Program-made: the position numbers and the translations under genes
In this document: piece by piece, positions 35,190 to 43,821 of the stretch
How positions within the stretch are numbered: the first letter of the stretch is position 1
Layout: every line of letters starts with the position of its first letter
The notes under the pieces: model-generated
Databases searched by the model: none
What the model saw: only the letters and a program-made list of their open reading frames with translations
What the model was told of the DNA's origin: nothing
Source of the DNA: JAAYJM01 sp964499465
Lineage (GTDB): Bacteria > Bacteroidota > Ignavibacteria > Kapaibacteriales > UBA2268
DNA length: 64,000 nucleotides
Direction: 5' to 3'
NCBI GenBank assembly: GCA_964499465.1
Contig: CAZCLJ010000001.1
Location: 8,093-72,092, forward strand

Positions 35190-36380
35190 ATGAAATTAAC
35201 AATTATTACACCAACCAACAATCCGAGATTCTTGAGAGAATTAGAAAGTTCGATTTTGGAGAATAGCTACCAAGATTGGGAATGGATTGTTTTGCTTAAT
35301 AATGGGGCAATGTACACTCCATTAAATGTAGATGATAGAATACGTATTATTCAAAGTAAAATTGAATCAACGGCAGTAGGAGCTTTGAAAAAAGAGGCGT
35401 GTAGTTATGCAGAAGGTGAAGCGATTGTCGAAGTTGACCATGATGATTTAATTACACCAGATTGTTTAGAAAAGGTGGCTTTGGCATTTGGAAATAAACA
35501 AGTGGGGTTTGTTTATTCCGACAATGCTAAATTAGCTAAAAACTTTATCCCTTACGACCCATTTTGGGGCTGGAAACATAGGAAATTTGACTGGAAGGGA
35601 AAACAATTAACTGCTATGTATAGTATGCCTTTAACGCCCGGAAGATTAGGTCACATTTGGTATGCTCCAGACCATGTAAGGGCATGGAGAAAATCTATTT
35701 ATGATTTTATTGGTGGTCACGATGAAAAGTTGGAAATTTGTGATGATTTGGATTTAATGCACCGTTTGTACATGGTCACTGAATTTAGGCATATTCCAGA
35801 GGTTCTTTATATTTATCGAATTACTGGAGAAAATACTTGGTTGCAAAGAAATGCAGAGATACAGAAAAAATCAGTAGAGCTTTATTATAGGGATATTTAT
35901 AATTTGGCGTTCAGATTTTCGGCTATAAATGGTTTGGCTAAAATTGATTTATGTGGTGGTTTTAGTAAACCTGCTGGTTTTACGAGTATTGATCTTGAAA
36001 ACGGGGATATTATTGCAGACTTAAATAAAGGCATCCCATTGAAAGATAATAGTTGTGGAATTGTTCGTGCTTATGATGCTTTAGAGCATTTGAATGATAA
36101 GCAATTTATTATTAGTGAAATTCATCGCGTGCTTGCTCCGGGTGGGGTACTTTTAAGTTTTACTCCGTCAACTGATGGTCGTGGTGCTTTTCAAGACCCT
36201 ACTCATGTAAGTTTTTGGAATGAAAATGCTTTTTGGTATTGGACACGTCCACAGCAGATGCAGTATATTCGTAATATGAATATCAAATTTTTTGAAAGTT
36301 CATTAAGAACATATTTTCCAACTGAATGGCATAAACAGTATAACATAAGTTATGTGGAGGCTTTTTTAGAAAAAATATAA
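35190..36380 (+). CDS. Glycosyltransferase family 2 - methyltransferase fusion
   Basis: A 396-residue bifunctional enzyme. Residues 1-235 are a GT2 domain (KLTIITPTNNPRFLRELESS, VEVDHDDLITPDC with the metal-binding DHD, GGHDEKLEICDDLDLMHR). From about residue 245 a class I methyltransferase follows (KIDLCGGFSKPAGFTSIDLE, ALEHLND, HRVLAPGGVLLSFTP). It lies between the fibre/CHU_C genes and two collagen-like genes, so its target is probably a virion fibre. It has its own short spacer and no Shine-Dalgarno. Confidence 0.83.
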   Translation: MKLTIITPTNNPRFLRELESSILENSYQDWEWIVLLNNGAMYTPLNVDDRIRIIQSKIESTAVGALKKEACSYAEGEAIVEVDHDDLITPDCLEKVALAFGNKQVGFVYSDNAKLAKNFIPYDPFWGWKHRKFDWKGKQLTAMYSMPLTPGRLGHIWYAPDHVRAWRKSIYDFIGGHDEKLEICDDLDLMHRLYMVTEFRHIPEVLYIYRITGENTWLQRNAEIQKKSVELYYRDIYNLAFRFSAINGLAKIDLCGGFSKPAGFTSIDLENGDIIADLNKGIPLKDNSCGIVRAYDALEHLNDKQFIISEIHRVLAPGGVLLSFTPSTDGRGAFQDPTHVSFWNENAFWYWTRPQQMQYIRNMNIKFFESSLRTYFPTEWHKQYNISYVEAFLEKI

Positions 36381-36396
36381 TGAAGGAGGATTAGAA

Positions 36397-36639
36397 ATGG
36401 CTGGTGGAAATAGGGCAAGAACGAATAGTATTATTGTACCGCAAGGAGCGCAAGGCCCACAAGGAGACATAGGTACACAGGGATATCAAGGACCTCAAGG
36501 GCCTCAAGGAGAAGATGGTGGAGGTTTGTTTTCATTTGAAATTGATGGTAGCGGTGATCTTATTTTGTATTATGAGGATGGTGAGACCCCTCCTCCATTG
36601 TCAATCGATGGTAACGGTGATTTGATTTACACTTATTAA
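36397..36639 (+). CDS. Small collagen-like virion protein, 80 aa
   Basis: The protein has a short polar N-terminus, then about ten GxQ-type triplets (residues 17-46, e.g. GAQGPQGDIGTQGYQGPQG), and a C-terminal beta-rich end with two similar motifs, DGSGDLILYYEDG and DGNGDLIYTY. A strong Shine-Dalgarno (AAGGAGG) precedes it. The collagen part should trimerise. It may be a minor fibre or a partner of the next gene. Confidence 0.72.
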   Translation: MAGGNRARTNSIIVPQGAQGPQGDIGTQGYQGPQGPQGEDGGGLFSFEIDGSGDLILYYEDGETPPPLSIDGNGDLIYTY

Positions 36640-36650
36640 AACATATAGTT

Positions 36651-37670
36651 ATGGCAACATTGAATTTAGGAAAGGTTGTGGGAGATCAAGGGCCGCAAGG
36701 AACTCAAGGATTAACAGGACCTCAAGGAACTACTGGAGCACAAGGGCCTACTGGAGTACAAGGTCCTCAAGGGACTGTTGGACCACAAGGTGCTGATGGA
36801 GATGTTGGGCCTCAAGGAGCTCAAGGCGCTCAGGGGGCAACTGGAACACAAGGAGCTACTGGAGCTCAGGGAGCTCAAGGCGCTACTGGCGCTCAAGGCG
36901 CTACTGGCGCTCAAGGCGCTACTGGGGCTCAAGGCGCTACTGGGGCTCAAGGGAACGATGGAGCACAAGGAGTTCAAGGTAATCAGGGGGCGCAGGGACC
37001 ACAAGGAGCTCAAGGTGAAGGAGCAGATATCTGGACTGCACCACAATCAATAACATATTCAGCAACGCCTACGCAAGATTTTGCAAATGGAAACAATGCA
37101 ACTATTACATTAACAGGTAATGTTACAACTTATACTTTATCTAATGTTGAAGATGGTGGCGCAGGTGAGATTGAAGTAATTCAAAATGCTACTGGTGGAT
37201 ATGGTATAAGTGCTATTGCCCATACTGGATTAACAGTTGTTTATGTTCCCGGAAATGCTCCTACTGGATACAGAATAAACTCTGCTGCAAATGCTAAAAC
37301 TGTAATAAGTTATAAAAGAATGGGTAGCAATCTTTATATAGCTTATTCTGATGTAAGTGGTGATCCCTATTTAATAAATGCACAAACTGGTACAACTTAT
37401 ACTTTGGTGCTGACTGATTCCAGTAAGTTAGTAACTTGTAATAATGCCGGGGCAATTACATTAACTGTTCCTCCAAATAGTAGTGTAGCCTTTGAAGTAG
37501 GTATTCCTATTACGATAGCACAGTTAGGAGCAGGGCAGATAACAGTAACTCCCGGTTCTGGAGTAACGATTAATGCTTATGGTGGAAGTAAAAGTGCAGG
37601 GCAATATGCTGGATTAAGTTTGATAAAAATAAGTACAGATACTTGGTTATTATTTGGAGGAACTACATAA
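36651..37670 (+). CDS. Collagen-like fibre protein, 339 aa
   Basis: After a 10-residue start, residues 11-125 are uninterrupted G-x-Q/T triplets (GPQGTQGLTGPQG, GATGAQGATGAQ), forming a predicted triple helix. The remaining 215 residues are beta-rich and Thr/Asn-rich (ITLTGNVTTYTLSNVEDGGA, GQITVTPGSGVTINAYGGS), a typical trimeric fibre head. It differs from the big fibre by having GATGAQ rather than GYQ units. It ends in TAATG overlap with the next gene. Confidence 0.8.
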   Translation: MATLNLGKVVGDQGPQGTQGLTGPQGTTGAQGPTGVQGPQGTVGPQGADGDVGPQGAQGAQGATGTQGATGAQGAQGATGAQGATGAQGATGAQGATGAQGNDGAQGVQGNQGAQGPQGAQGEGADIWTAPQSITYSATPTQDFANGNNATITLTGNVTTYTLSNVEDGGAGEIEVIQNATGGYGISAIAHTGLTVVYVPGNAPTGYRINSAANAKTVISYKRMGSNLYIAYSDVSGDPYLINAQTGTTYTLVLTDSSKLVTCNNAGAITLTVPPNSSVAFEVGIPITIAQLGAGQITVTPGSGVTINAYGGSKSAGQYAGLSLIKISTDTWLLFGGTT

Positions 37671-38440
37671 TGAAAAGGAATGCATTATTACCGGGAATAT
37701 TGCGACAACAAACTGTTGTTACAGGATTAACTGCAAAATGTGTGGGTTGTTGGGAATTTGCAGAAACATCAGGAACAGTATTAGCAGATGAAACTTCAAA
37801 TGGATTGGATTTAACTTTGGAAAATCCATATTCATATAATGGTGGTGCTCCTACAAATTTAGCAAATTCTATTCGATTTGTTGCTGGCACTAATCCTGTT
37901 GCTTATCATGCAGATAATGTTCTATTAAGGACTGGAGGGGGTAAATCTTTTTCTTATTCGATTTGGGTAGATTTTACATCTTTAGGAACAGGCCCTTATG
38001 CTATTGGATCAAAAATAAATCTTACTTCTAATGTTGGAGAATGGAATATGTATGTTACAGGTAATCCAGGTACTATTAAAATAGATGTTTTTGAGGAAGG
38101 GGATGCAGATGTTAAAATTACTTATGTTTCCGATGCTGGGGTTATAACAACTACTGCTGGATGGCAGCATATTATATTTACTTATGATGGACAAGGAAAT
38201 GCTAATTCTGGTAAAATATATGTAAACGATGTAGATGTAACCAATACTTATGAGGGTGTGGAAATAACCAATACATCTGATACAGCTTCACAGTTTAGGA
38301 TTGGTACATTAGATACTGGAATATTAGACCCTAATGCTTTTATTTCACAAACTGCGTTTTTTAATGGTATATTGACATCAGATGATAGGGCTGAATTATA
38401 TGGTTCTGGGGGAGGTAAATTATATATAAATTGGAGTTAA
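37670..38440 (+). CDS. LamG/concanavalin-like carbohydrate-binding virion protein
   Basis: The start at 37670 overlaps the preceding stop (TAATG) and is in frame with a better-supported N-terminus than an upstream ATG at 37643. The 256-residue protein has the LamG jelly-roll pattern: CVGCWEFAETSGTVLADETS, FSYSIWVDF, WQHIIFTYDGQG, SGKIYVNDVDV, FRIGTLD and a final AELYGSGGG. Such domains bind glycans or protein ligands. With the adjacent beta-helix protein it is likely part of the receptor-binding apparatus. Confidence 0.78.
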   Translation: MKRNALLPGILRQQTVVTGLTAKCVGCWEFAETSGTVLADETSNGLDLTLENPYSYNGGAPTNLANSIRFVAGTNPVAYHADNVLLRTGGGKSFSYSIWVDFTSLGTGPYAIGSKINLTSNVGEWNMYVTGNPGTIKIDVFEEGDADVKITYVSDAGVITTTAGWQHIIFTYDGQGNANSGKIYVNDVDVTNTYEGVEITNTSDTASQFRIGTLDTGILDPNAFISQTAFFNGILTSDDRAELYGSGGGKLYINWS

Positions 38441-40420
38441 ATGATGTTTTTAGGTGCAAATATAAACCGTAAAAGAAGAAAAAGAAAATATCTTGAAGTT
38501 GTTCCTGACACTGGGGGTGGAGAGGATCAAGAGGAAACTTTTTTAACTGAGGCTGATTATTATGTATCTGCTGATGCTTCTGGTACAGATAATGGACTAT
38601 CTCCAATAACTCCGTGGAGTTTAGCTCAATTGAATGCAGCAAGTTTAAGTCCAGGAGATGTTGTTGCATTAAAGGCAAGTGATGAATTTGATGGGGCGAT
38701 AACTGTACCTTCATCAGGTACAAATGTAAGTAGAATTAAAATAAGTGCGTATGGAACTGGATTTAAGCCTAAAATATATAGTTCTGTTCCTGTTACTGGT
38801 TGGACTTTACATTCTGGGAATATTTATAAAGCCACAATTACATCGGATGTAAAGCAATTATTTATTGATGGAGTAAGAATGCGTTTGGCAAGATATCCAA
38901 ATACAGGTTATTTTAATATCACTACTGTAAATTCAACCACTCAGTTTACAAGTACAAGTTTGGATTCTGGAATAAATTATACAGGAGCTACATGGGTAGG
39001 AAGAACTTCGGCATATACAATATTTCATAAACAAGTGACGACTTCAAGTTCTCAAACAATCACTTTGGAATCAGCCCCTACTTATAGTTTAGGGGTTGGT
39101 GAAGGGTTTTTCTTAACTAATAAACTTGTGTTTCTAACAGAAGCCGGAGAATGGTTTTACGATAGTTCTACTGATTTATTGTATGTATGGACTCCAAATG
39201 GGGACCACCCGGATAATTATACTGTTAGAGCATCTATTCTTGATTATGGTGTTTATATTAACAGTAAAAGTTATGTAGATATAGAAAATCTTGAAATTCT
39301 TCATAGTGGAAATACTGGGGTTTATGTAAATTTAGGCACATCTATCAAAGTAGATAACACTAAAATAATGAGTCCAGATTTATATGGCATTTATGTTTCC
39401 AATGGATCGTCTGGTGGGACATTTACAAATAACTATATCTATCAAACTGGAGGTGGAATAAGGTGTTTAGGTGGTTCATCAGTCACTATTGAAGATAATA
39501 CCATTGAACGAATAGGACAACTTGAAGATATAAATAAAACGGTATATGCAGGGGATAACTATGGCACAGGTATTTATTTAAGAAATAATAATCCAACTGT
39601 TAGGTATAATACAATATTAGATGTAGGTTATGCTGGTATAAATTGGAGAGGGCTTGGGATGATTAAATATAATTTTATAGATGGTGCTTGCCAAGTAGTA
39701 GATGATGGTGGGGCTATTTATACATACAATGCTGGAGTACCAACTGCTTCTTCCGGATCAGAGGTAATGTATAATATTGTATTAAATGTACATGGTAATC
39801 CTAATGGATTTACTGCAACTTATGATCAGGCATACGGAATTTATATGGATAATGAAACTACTGGAGTTACTATACAATATAATATTATTGCTCATGTAGT
39901 ATGTGGACTTTACATTCATTTTGGAGATAGTGTAACTTGCCAGTATAACAAACTTTTTGATTTTGTGGTAGGTGCAAGGTCCTCTGGTGAAAATGGAAAT
40001 TCTTACTATTATGATAATGTATTTTTTGCTGAGGATGGTCTTTATGATTATGTATGGTGGACGGATAAACCTCAACACATGGCAGTAAATGATTCGGCCA
40101 CACCCATTTATGATAGGAATGAATATTATCATTCTTATGCAACTCTTGTTTTTAGACAAGGCTCCAGTATGAATTTTGCAAGTTGGAAAACTACCACAGG
40201 ACAAGATGCCAATTCTGTATTTGACGGAACAGCAATGGATTCTGGTGAAACGGCGGATGTGTTTTATAATAATACAAAAGCATCTAAAATGTTTTATTTG
40301 CATGGTGCAACTGCTAAAGACCCAGATGGAACTCCTATAAGTAGCGATTTTGTTTTGCAACCTTTTACTGGAAGGATAATAAGAGGTCAGAATATAAATT
40401 TAATAAGTGATGTTGCATAA
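38441..40420 (+). CDS. Right-handed parallel beta-helix tail spike
   Basis: A 659-residue protein. After a basic N-terminus and an acidic linker it reads YYVSADASGTDNGLSPITPW, the typical opening of pectate-lyase-like beta-helix proteins. Repeated strand-turn coils follow between about residues 270 and 510 (e.g. YVDIENLEILHSGNTGVYV, VTIEDNTIERIG, YNIVLNVHG). It may be a depolymerase acting on capsule or other surface polysaccharide; catalytic residues cannot be assigned by eye. It follows the LamG gene without a gap. Confidence 0.82.
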   Translation: MMFLGANINRKRRKRKYLEVVPDTGGGEDQEETFLTEADYYVSADASGTDNGLSPITPWSLAQLNAASLSPGDVVALKASDEFDGAITVPSSGTNVSRIKISAYGTGFKPKIYSSVPVTGWTLHSGNIYKATITSDVKQLFIDGVRMRLARYPNTGYFNITTVNSTTQFTSTSLDSGINYTGATWVGRTSAYTIFHKQVTTSSSQTITLESAPTYSLGVGEGFFLTNKLVFLTEAGEWFYDSSTDLLYVWTPNGDHPDNYTVRASILDYGVYINSKSYVDIENLEILHSGNTGVYVNLGTSIKVDNTKIMSPDLYGIYVSNGSSGGTFTNNYIYQTGGGIRCLGGSSVTIEDNTIERIGQLEDINKTVYAGDNYGTGIYLRNNNPTVRYNTILDVGYAGINWRGLGMIKYNFIDGACQVVDDGGAIYTYNAGVPTASSGSEVMYNIVLNVHGNPNGFTATYDQAYGIYMDNETTGVTIQYNIIAHVVCGLYIHFGDSVTCQYNKLFDFVVGARSSGENGNSYYYDNVFFAEDGLYDYVWWTDKPQHMAVNDSATPIYDRNEYYHSYATLVFRQGSSMNFASWKTTTGQDANSVFDGTAMDSGETADVFYNNTKASKMFYLHGATAKDPDGTPISSDFVLQPFTGRIIRGQNINLISDVA

Positions 40421-40437
40421 AAAGAAGGGAGGTCAAA

Positions 40438-40761
40438 ATGATTCAACAACAAACATTCTTTGAAAAGATAGACGGATTGGCGGTTACAATTATTTCCATT
40501 TTTACCGCTTTTCTTGCAGTTTTAGCATCTTTCGTTACATGGCAATATGACAGAAAGCGTTTGTCTCATGCGGAAAATGAAATTAATACTATTAAAAATG
40601 ACATTAAAATGCAGAATGAGGAAAATGAAAATACTTTTGAGCGATTAGAAAGATTACAAAAAGAATCAGAAAATCGTATCGTTGATAAATTAGATGATTT
40701 GAAAATGTATTTATTACATAGTAAAATCACTGTTAAAGGAAATTTTAAGGAGGTAGATTAA
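40438..40761 (+). CDS. Single-pass membrane protein with coiled coil
   Basis: A 107-residue protein with a hydrophobic segment at about residues 13-35 (AVTIISIFTAFLAVLASFVTW) followed by a charged coiled coil (residues 42-90). A good Shine-Dalgarno (GGGAGG) precedes it. It stands with two other small membrane proteins at the end of the late operon, where lysis genes are common, but it could also be a structural anchor. Confidence 0.65.
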   Translation: MIQQQTFFEKIDGLAVTIISIFTAFLAVLASFVTWQYDRKRLSHAENEINTIKNDIKMQNEENENTFERLERLQKESENRIVDKLDDLKMYLLHSKITVKGNFKEVD

Positions 40762-40992
40762 ATGAATGTAAAAAAGCAAAGAGTAACTCAAACAAGAATG
40801 AAACTAACTTGGTTCGGTGCTATCAATGCTGCTATTGGTATGTATTTAGGTTTTTTCTTTGCTATGCCAGAGGCAGTTTATACCGGGCTTGGATTAATGG
40901 GTGTTTTGATAGGTGGATATCAAGTAGGTGAAAGTTACACAAAGGCCAAATTTATACAAAAGACCAATGATGTAAAAGATATAGATACATAA
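40762..40992 (+). CDS. Holin-like small membrane protein
   Basis: A 76-residue protein with a basic N-terminus, two predicted transmembrane helices (about residues 17-35 FGAINAAIGMYLGFFFAMP and 38-54 YTGLGLMGVLIGGYQVG) and a charged tail. Size and topology match class II holins, and it is near the end of the late operon with an AAGGAGG Shine-Dalgarno. No endolysin is seen next to it, so the role is inferred. Confidence 0.5.
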   Translation: MNVKKQRVTQTRMKLTWFGAINAAIGMYLGFFFAMPEAVYTGLGLMGVLIGGYQVGESYTKAKFIQKTNDVKDIDT

Positions 40993-41003
40993 AATTATTT
41001 GAA

Positions 41004-41705
41004 ATGAAATTAAAAACAGAAAATCAAATTGAAATGACAAAGACAGTAGCAATTTGGATAGGAATAGGGCTTATCATTATAGCGATAGCATCTGTTATTA
41101 TTGGTATGAAAATTAACCAGTATAAGAAAACAGCACAATTACAAGCCGTTGAATTGGCACAAATGAAAGATTCTGTATTGACCTACGTAACGAAAAATGG
41201 GCAACTAATTTCAAAAGTAGAATCCATTGAGGTTGATAAAAGAAATTTAAAAGAATCATTAGAAATAATGGGAATTGAAAAGCAGGATTTAAGAGACCAG
41301 AATATAAAATTAAAAAATCTTGTTTCTGCTTTACAAATGGAAATACAAACATTTGGGGAAGGTCAAACTAATGTAATTGATACATTTTATATTGTAAAAG
41401 ATTCAATTGATGGAATTGATACCTTGCAATATCAAAAAGTAAAAGATTGGACGGATACTTACCTTACTTTATTTGATGCTAAAATAGAGAATAAAAAGTT
41501 GGATTTTAAATATACGTACTTATTAAATATGGATTTATTGGTGGATAAACCTAAAAATAAAATTGTAGTGACTGCCAATATTCATAATCCAAATATTGAA
41601 AGTATGAAGGCAACATCTGTAACAGTATCTACTAAATTAAAATGGTATGAAAAACCGTGGGTATGGGCTGTTGCTGGTTTTACAGGTGGTATTTTAATAA
41701 AATAA
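41004..41705 (+). CDS. DUF6549-like membrane-anchored protein
   Basis: A 233-residue protein. Hydrophobic segment at about residues 13-33 (VAIWIGIGLIIIAIASVIIG), then a coiled coil (to about 115), then a beta-rich part (DTFYIVKDSIDGIDTLQYQK, LLNMDLLVDKPKNKIVVTAN), ending in a second hydrophobic stretch KPWVWAVAGFTGGILIK. This layout resembles DUF6549 proteins of Bacteroidota phages, which could act as spanin-like or tail-associated factors. It is the last gene of the plus-strand operon. Confidence 0.65.
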   Translation: MKLKTENQIEMTKTVAIWIGIGLIIIAIASVIIGMKINQYKKTAQLQAVELAQMKDSVLTYVTKNGQLISKVESIEVDKRNLKESLEIMGIEKQDLRDQNIKLKNLVSALQMEIQTFGEGQTNVIDTFYIVKDSIDGIDTLQYQKVKDWTDTYLTLFDAKIENKKLDFKYTYLLNMDLLVDKPKNKIVVTANIHNPNIESMKATSVTVSTKLKWYEKPWVWAVAGFTGGILIK

Positions 41706-41751
41706 TAAGGTGTGGTGTTTCTTTTGTTTTTATTGTTTTGTGATTCTTAGG

Positions 41752-41770
41752 TGGGGGTCAGTTGCCCCCA
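41752..41770. terminator. Bidirectional terminator between convergent operons
   Basis: TGGGGG and CCCCCA arms with a 7-base loop stand in the 93-base gap between the convergent operons. The plus strand continues ATCTTTGTTTATATT, which is moderately T-rich. The position fits a shared terminator. Confidence 0.7.
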
Positions 41771-41798
41771 TCTTTGTTTATATTATTTGTAAATTATT

Positions 41799-42206
41799 TT
41801 ACACATCCTCCCAATTCAATTCACTTTTATATTTACAAAATCTTGTTTTCCAAATATTTATTGCTGCCATTAATTCTGCTTTTTTTATAATTTCATTATA
41901 TTCTTGTTTAGTCTCATTACAAAGGATTCGTATTATTTTTGGGTATGAGAAATTAAATTCATTTGCGAGTTTAGTAATAGCACCACGAGGTAAATTATTA
42001 TATATGTCAGTTCTGCTTTTTTTAATTGGTCGTAAATTTATTTGTGTTTGTTTTGGAGTGTATTCAATTTTAAGGTCCTTAATTGCATTTTCAATAATTT
42101 CTCTTTTTTCTTTACTTATATATTCTTTACCTGTAAAAAAGTAAGATACAATTGCTTTGTCAAGTTGTGTGTATTTACAAATTCTTGTTTGATCTCCTTT
42201 TTTCAT
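41799..42206 (-). CDS. Putative HTH transcriptional regulator
   Basis: A 135-residue basic protein that may hold two helix-turn-helix-like units: YTQLDKAIVSYFFTGKEYIS (about residues 12-31) followed by helices, and LPRGAITKLANEFNFSYPKI (about 72-91) followed by IRILCNETKQEYNEII. The second looks like a lambda-repressor/LacI-type HTH. It is the last gene of the right-hand minus-strand operon. No target is known. Confidence 0.6.
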   Translation of the reverse strand: MKKGDQTRICKYTQLDKAIVSYFFTGKEYISKEKREIIENAIKDLKIEYTPKQTQINLRPIKKSRTDIYNNLPRGAITKLANEFNFSYPKIIRILCNETKQEYNEIIKKAELMAAINIWKTRFCKYKSELNWEDV

Positions 42207-42213
42207 GCTTTTA

Positions 42214-42582
42214 TTATTTTAGAATTTTTTTCTGTATTAATCTATCAATCCAATCTGTTGTTGGTAAAAATTCTCTTTTTAGATTTGGTGGTTTTATTTT
42301 TTTAATTTTAGAAATAGTTTTACCTTTAAATAGTTTTGGTTTTGGTACTTTACCTGTTAAAAGAACTAATAAAATCCATTTAAATTCATTAAATGTCCTT
42401 TTTCTAATTTTTAAATTAATTATTAGATATTTTAATTCTTTAAATTGTTTATTCCACTTTCTAATTAGATCACGAATAAAGCGTTTACGGGCAAGAAAAA
42501 GCCTTAGACAAGCTGAATAAGTGCAGTGAGGTACATAGTTTAAATAAAACCGTTCCTGTTTATTAAGAATTGGCCGTTTCAT
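42214..42582 (-). CDS. Hypothetical basic protein, 122 aa
   Basis: A very Lys/Arg-rich, helical protein (ACLRLFLARKRFIRDLIRKW, KTISKIKKIKPPNLKREF). No membrane segment or catalytic motif is apparent; nucleic-acid binding is possible from charge alone. It lies one base after the next gene upstream. Confidence 0.55.
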   Translation of the reverse strand: MKRPILNKQERFYLNYVPHCTYSACLRLFLARKRFIRDLIRKWNKQFKELKYLIINLKIRKRTFNEFKWILLVLLTGKVPKPKLFKGKTISKIKKIKPPNLKREFLPTTDWIDRLIQKKILK

Positions 42583-42583
42583 T

Positions 42584-42967
42584 TCATTCTTCTTTAATTT
42601 TTTCTGAGTACATTATAATTTTATCTTCATTCGGTTTGTAGTTAATTTTTGGCATTAATGCAATGTGATTAAATGTAATTACTTTTTTGATTGTTTTTGT
42701 CTTCACGTTTAAAAATGGCAAACAGTCTTTCTTAAAATGATTCCACCAATTTTTAGGCATTTCTATTGATACTTCATATTTTTGGATATTTTCCTGTCCT
42801 AATATTTTTGTTTTGAAGTACATTATAACTCTACGCGCGAATAATCCTTCATAAAATTGGTTAGAGCTGATTACAAATTGACCAAGATCAAGTTCTTCTG
42901 AAAATGAAAAGTTGATTGCCTTCAATACATTTTCATTTGTTTCCATAATATAATCCTTTGTGCTCAT
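42584..42967 (-). CDS. Hypothetical protein, 127 aa
   Basis: A soluble protein with an acidic start and aromatic-rich core (MPKNWWNHFKKDCLPF). Its ATG overlaps the stop of the SbcC C-terminal gene (ATGA), so the two are probably translationally coupled. No family recognised. Confidence 0.6.
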   Translation of the reverse strand: MSTKDYIMETNENVLKAINFSFSEELDLGQFVISSNQFYEGLFARRVIMYFKTKILGQENIQKYEVSIEMPKNWWNHFKKDCLPFLNVKTKTIKKVITFNHIALMPKINYKPNEDKIIMYSEKIKEE

Positions 42968-43578
42968 AATTCAGTGACTTTTGTTACCCCTTTTTTAATT
43001 TTAGTTTCAAATATTTTGTCTGCGTAGGTAGTGAGTTCCTGTTCGTGTGTAATAATTATAAATTGCAACCCTAATTTATCTGATAATTCTTTTATCATTC
43101 TGCTTGCTTTTTCTTGCAAATCAACACTGAGAAAACGCATTGGTTCATCAAGTATAATTACATTTTGCAAATGAGGAAATTCCATACTCCAGCTTACAAT
43201 TCTTAGAGCGAATGATGCAACGTCTATTGCACCTCCACCACTTGAAGTAATAGGATTAAAAGTATTTTCACCTTTTACAAATAAAAGATCACACTCTGTC
43301 TTATCTCTTCGTTCAACAAATTCTGCCTTTAACTCATAAGCATCTTTATCTTTGAAAATCCCTTTTAATGCAAGTGTGGTAATACTGCTAATATTATACT
43401 GAAGCTGACTTTGTGTTTTTAAACCTATCTGATTTATTATTTCTTTTGCTTGTTTATGGTGTTTAAGACTTTTTTTAAGGCCCTCTACCTTTTCAAACTC
43501 CAATGTGATGTTATTCATCACTTCTTTTTTAGCCCCCTTTAATTGTTCCAGCTTCCGTCTTAAATCTTTAGTTTCCAT
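42964..43578 (-). CDS. sbcC: SbcC/Rad50 C-terminal half (ATPase lobe)
   Basis: A 204-residue protein: a coiled coil (residues 1-55), then the ABC signature-like TSSGGGAIDVASFALR (about 111-126), Walker B NVIILDEPMRFLS (139-151), and an H-loop-like FIIITHEQEL. There is no Walker A. These are the C-terminal elements of an SMC/Rad50 ATPase; the Walker A half is encoded separately at 45396-46442. Together with the SbcD-like nuclease they would form an SbcCD/Mre11-Rad50-type complex for processing DNA ends. Confidence 0.82.
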   Translation of the reverse strand: METKDLRRKLEQLKGAKKEVMNNITLEFEKVEGLKKSLKHHKQAKEIINQIGLKTQSQLQYNISSITTLALKGIFKDKDAYELKAEFVERRDKTECDLLFVKGENTFNPITSSGGGAIDVASFALRIVSWSMEFPHLQNVIILDEPMRFLSVDLQEKASRMIKELSDKLGLQFIIITHEQELTTYADKIFETKIKKGVTKVTEL

Positions 43579-43810
43579 TTTGATTTAATAACTTTTCAAG
43601 TTTACTCAAATTTTCATTAATTCTTTCCGTTATATCGTTCAATTCTTTGCGTTTATCTTCAAGTACAACTTTTGCTTTTTTAATAGTTGTACACCCCCAT
43701 TCATCAGATAATCTTCCTAATAGTGCTTGCTTCTTTCCTTTAAGTTGTGCAACATCTTGTTTGGAATCATCAATTCGTTTTTTTAATTGTAATAATTCGT
43801 TTTCTGTCAT
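43568..43810 (-). CDS. Coiled-coil protein, possibly SbcC coil segment
   Basis: An 80-residue coiled-coil protein (LKKRIDDSKQDVAQLKGKKQ, KAKVVLEDKRKELNDITERI) with a conserved-looking WGCTT turn in the middle. It overlaps the start of the SbcC C-terminal gene by 11 bases. Small proteins of this design stand before SbcC ATPase lobes in other phages, so it may supply part of the returning coil; that is inference. Confidence 0.65.
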   Translation of the reverse strand: MTENELLQLKKRIDDSKQDVAQLKGKKQALLGRLSDEWGCTTIKKAKVVLEDKRKELNDITERINENLSKLEKLLNQNGN

Positions 43811-43821
43811 TTTTTTTACTT

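Noticed and set aside
39782..40360. 192-codon minus-strand frame
   Set aside because: Antisense of beta-helix spike repeats.
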